NCBI RefSeq assembly: GCF_000730605.1
Contig: NZ_BBIS01000058.1
Location: 1-52,572 of the forward strand
DNA length: 52,572 nt
Source: Pseudomonas monteilii NBRC 103158 = DSM 14164
GTDB lineage: Bacteria > Pseudomonadota > Gammaproteobacteria > Pseudomonadales > Pseudomonadaceae
Reading direction: 5' to 3'
Part shown: piece after piece, positions 52,077 to 52,572 of the stretch
How the letters are laid out: every line of letters starts with the position of its first letter
Position numbering within the stretch: position 1 is the stretch's first letter
Made by a program: the position numbers and the translations under genes
The notes under the pieces: generated by a model
What the model saw: the letters and a program-made list of their open reading frames with translations, nothing else
The model's database searches: none
What the model was told of the DNA's origin: nothing

Positions 52077-52544
52077 ATGTCTATTGCACTGGTATTGAGT
52101 GAAGGCTCTGGAACCATCTTTGAAAACAAGAACCGCACGTCTGACGCAGCACCTGTGATGGTCGGCTACATGGAGTTCCCGCTGAACAAGGAGCGCAACC
52201 AGAAGCTCAAGCTTGAGGTAGCCGTCTGGGTCAAGCAGAAGCAGGGTACGAACGATAAGTTCTATTCGCTGTCGGTGGGTGGCATCAACGCGAGCCTCTT
52301 CAAGGAGGCCGACAAGAAGGAAAAGGGTCCCGACTACGCGGGGAGCTTCGGCTTCAACCACGAAATGCGGATCGCGGGATGGCGTAAGGAAGGCGTTGAC
52401 GGTGGAGCACCATTCATCAGCCTCTCGGTTTCACCCAAAGTAAAGCCAGCTAGCCAGCAAATGCCATCAGCTGATGCTGCAACGCCAAACAGCCAAACGC
52501 CGAATGGTGCAGTGGATACAGGTGATCCAATGTTCCGATTCTGA
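52077..52544 (+). CDS. DUF736-like protein with acidic-aromatic tail
   Basis: A 155-residue protein starting at the ATG at 52077 with GGAG upstream. Residues ~8-105 resemble DUF736 proteins: a GTIFENKNRTSDAAPVMVGYMEFP start, LEVAVWVKQKQG, then GPDYAGSFGFNHEMRIAGWRKEGVDGGAPFISLSV. These small plasmid proteins are commonly found in conjugative-element backbones; their role is unknown but they are probably DNA-associated. The C-terminal ~35 residues are disordered and end GDPMFRF. A terminator cut by the window edge follows. Confidence 0.6.
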   Translation: MSIALVLSEGSGTIFENKNRTSDAAPVMVGYMEFPLNKERNQKLKLEVAVWVKQKQGTNDKFYSLSVGGINASLFKEADKKEKGPDYAGSFGFNHEMRIAGWRKEGVDGGAPFISLSVSPKVKPASQQMPSADAATPNSQTPNGAVDTGDPMFRF

Positions 52545-52556
52545 TAAACCCCACGA

Positions 52557-52572
52557 CCCCGCCTTAGCGGGG
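52557..52572 (+). terminator. Terminator, cut by the window end
   Basis: CCCCGC, loop CTTA, GCGGGG lies 12 bp after the last stop. The T run, if any, lies outside the window. Confidence 0.7.

Overview
The window reads as part of the backbone of a large conjugative plasmid (or a very similar element) of a gamma-proteobacterium, most likely Pseudomonas. The basis is a nearly complete F-type (MPF_F) conjugation gene set, a coupling protein, a parA-parB pair beside a long array of palindromes, a KfrA-like protein, plasmid-type recombination and topoisomerase genes, moderate GC content, and no ribosomal, tRNA or central-metabolism genes. No replication initiator was recognised, so the incompatibility group is left open.

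Layout. 1-4.9 kb (minus): an unknown acidic protein, a degenerate coupling-protein paralogue, the TraD-like coupling protein, and a Rad52/ERF-like annealing protein. 5.1-19.7 kb (plus): an OmpA-domain protein, then traL, traE, traK, traB, traV, a TraA-like pilin, traC, trbI, an S26 TraF-like peptidase with Cys at the Ser nucleophile position, F-type TraF (thioredoxin fold), traH and traG. Hairpin terminators and repeated promoter motifs divide these into four or five transcription units. 20.1-27.9 kb: DsbA-like oxidoreductase, GspE/PilB-like ATPase, lytic transglycosylase, Sel1-repeat protein, membrane HExxH protein and a TraN split into two separately exported polypeptides. TraW, TraU and TrbC of the F set were not seen. 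28.1-35.5 kb: glycine-zipper lipoprotein, a frameshifted RecG-like helicase, a putative DNA-binding protein, and a three-gene set of vWA (CobT-like), MoxR/CobS-like AAA+ and DUF3150-like proteins. 35.6-44.4 kb: an HTH protein with a histone-H1-like tail, a double OB-fold protein, topoisomerase III, a membrane-anchored HD-domain protein that may correspond to a MobH/TraI_2 relaxase, a hypothetical protein and KfrA. 45.4-49.8 kb: a small HTH protein, a tyrosine recombinase, parA and parB. 49.8-52.0 kb: a gene-free tract with about 17 copies of the palindrome TTTCACWGTGAAA, arranged in repeating units of about 330 bp. The last gene is a DUF736-like protein.

Two non-coding signals tie the window together. 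The first is the palindrome array after parB, which I propose is the partition centromere (parS) or part of an origin; each site is a 13-bp palindrome with a degenerate centre, like the KorB operator. The second is a short sequence close to TACGYGTTA, just downstream of the probable -10 element, in front of many unrelated transcription units (tra, annealing protein, lipoprotein/RecG, vWA/MoxR, OB-fold, DUF736). It suggests a shared plasmid-coded regulator. The genes together cover DNA processing (annealing protein, RecG, TopB, OB-fold protein, HD protein), DNA export (TraD, T4SS), recipient contact (TraN, OmpA-domain protein) and stable inheritance (ParAB, KfrA, recombinase).
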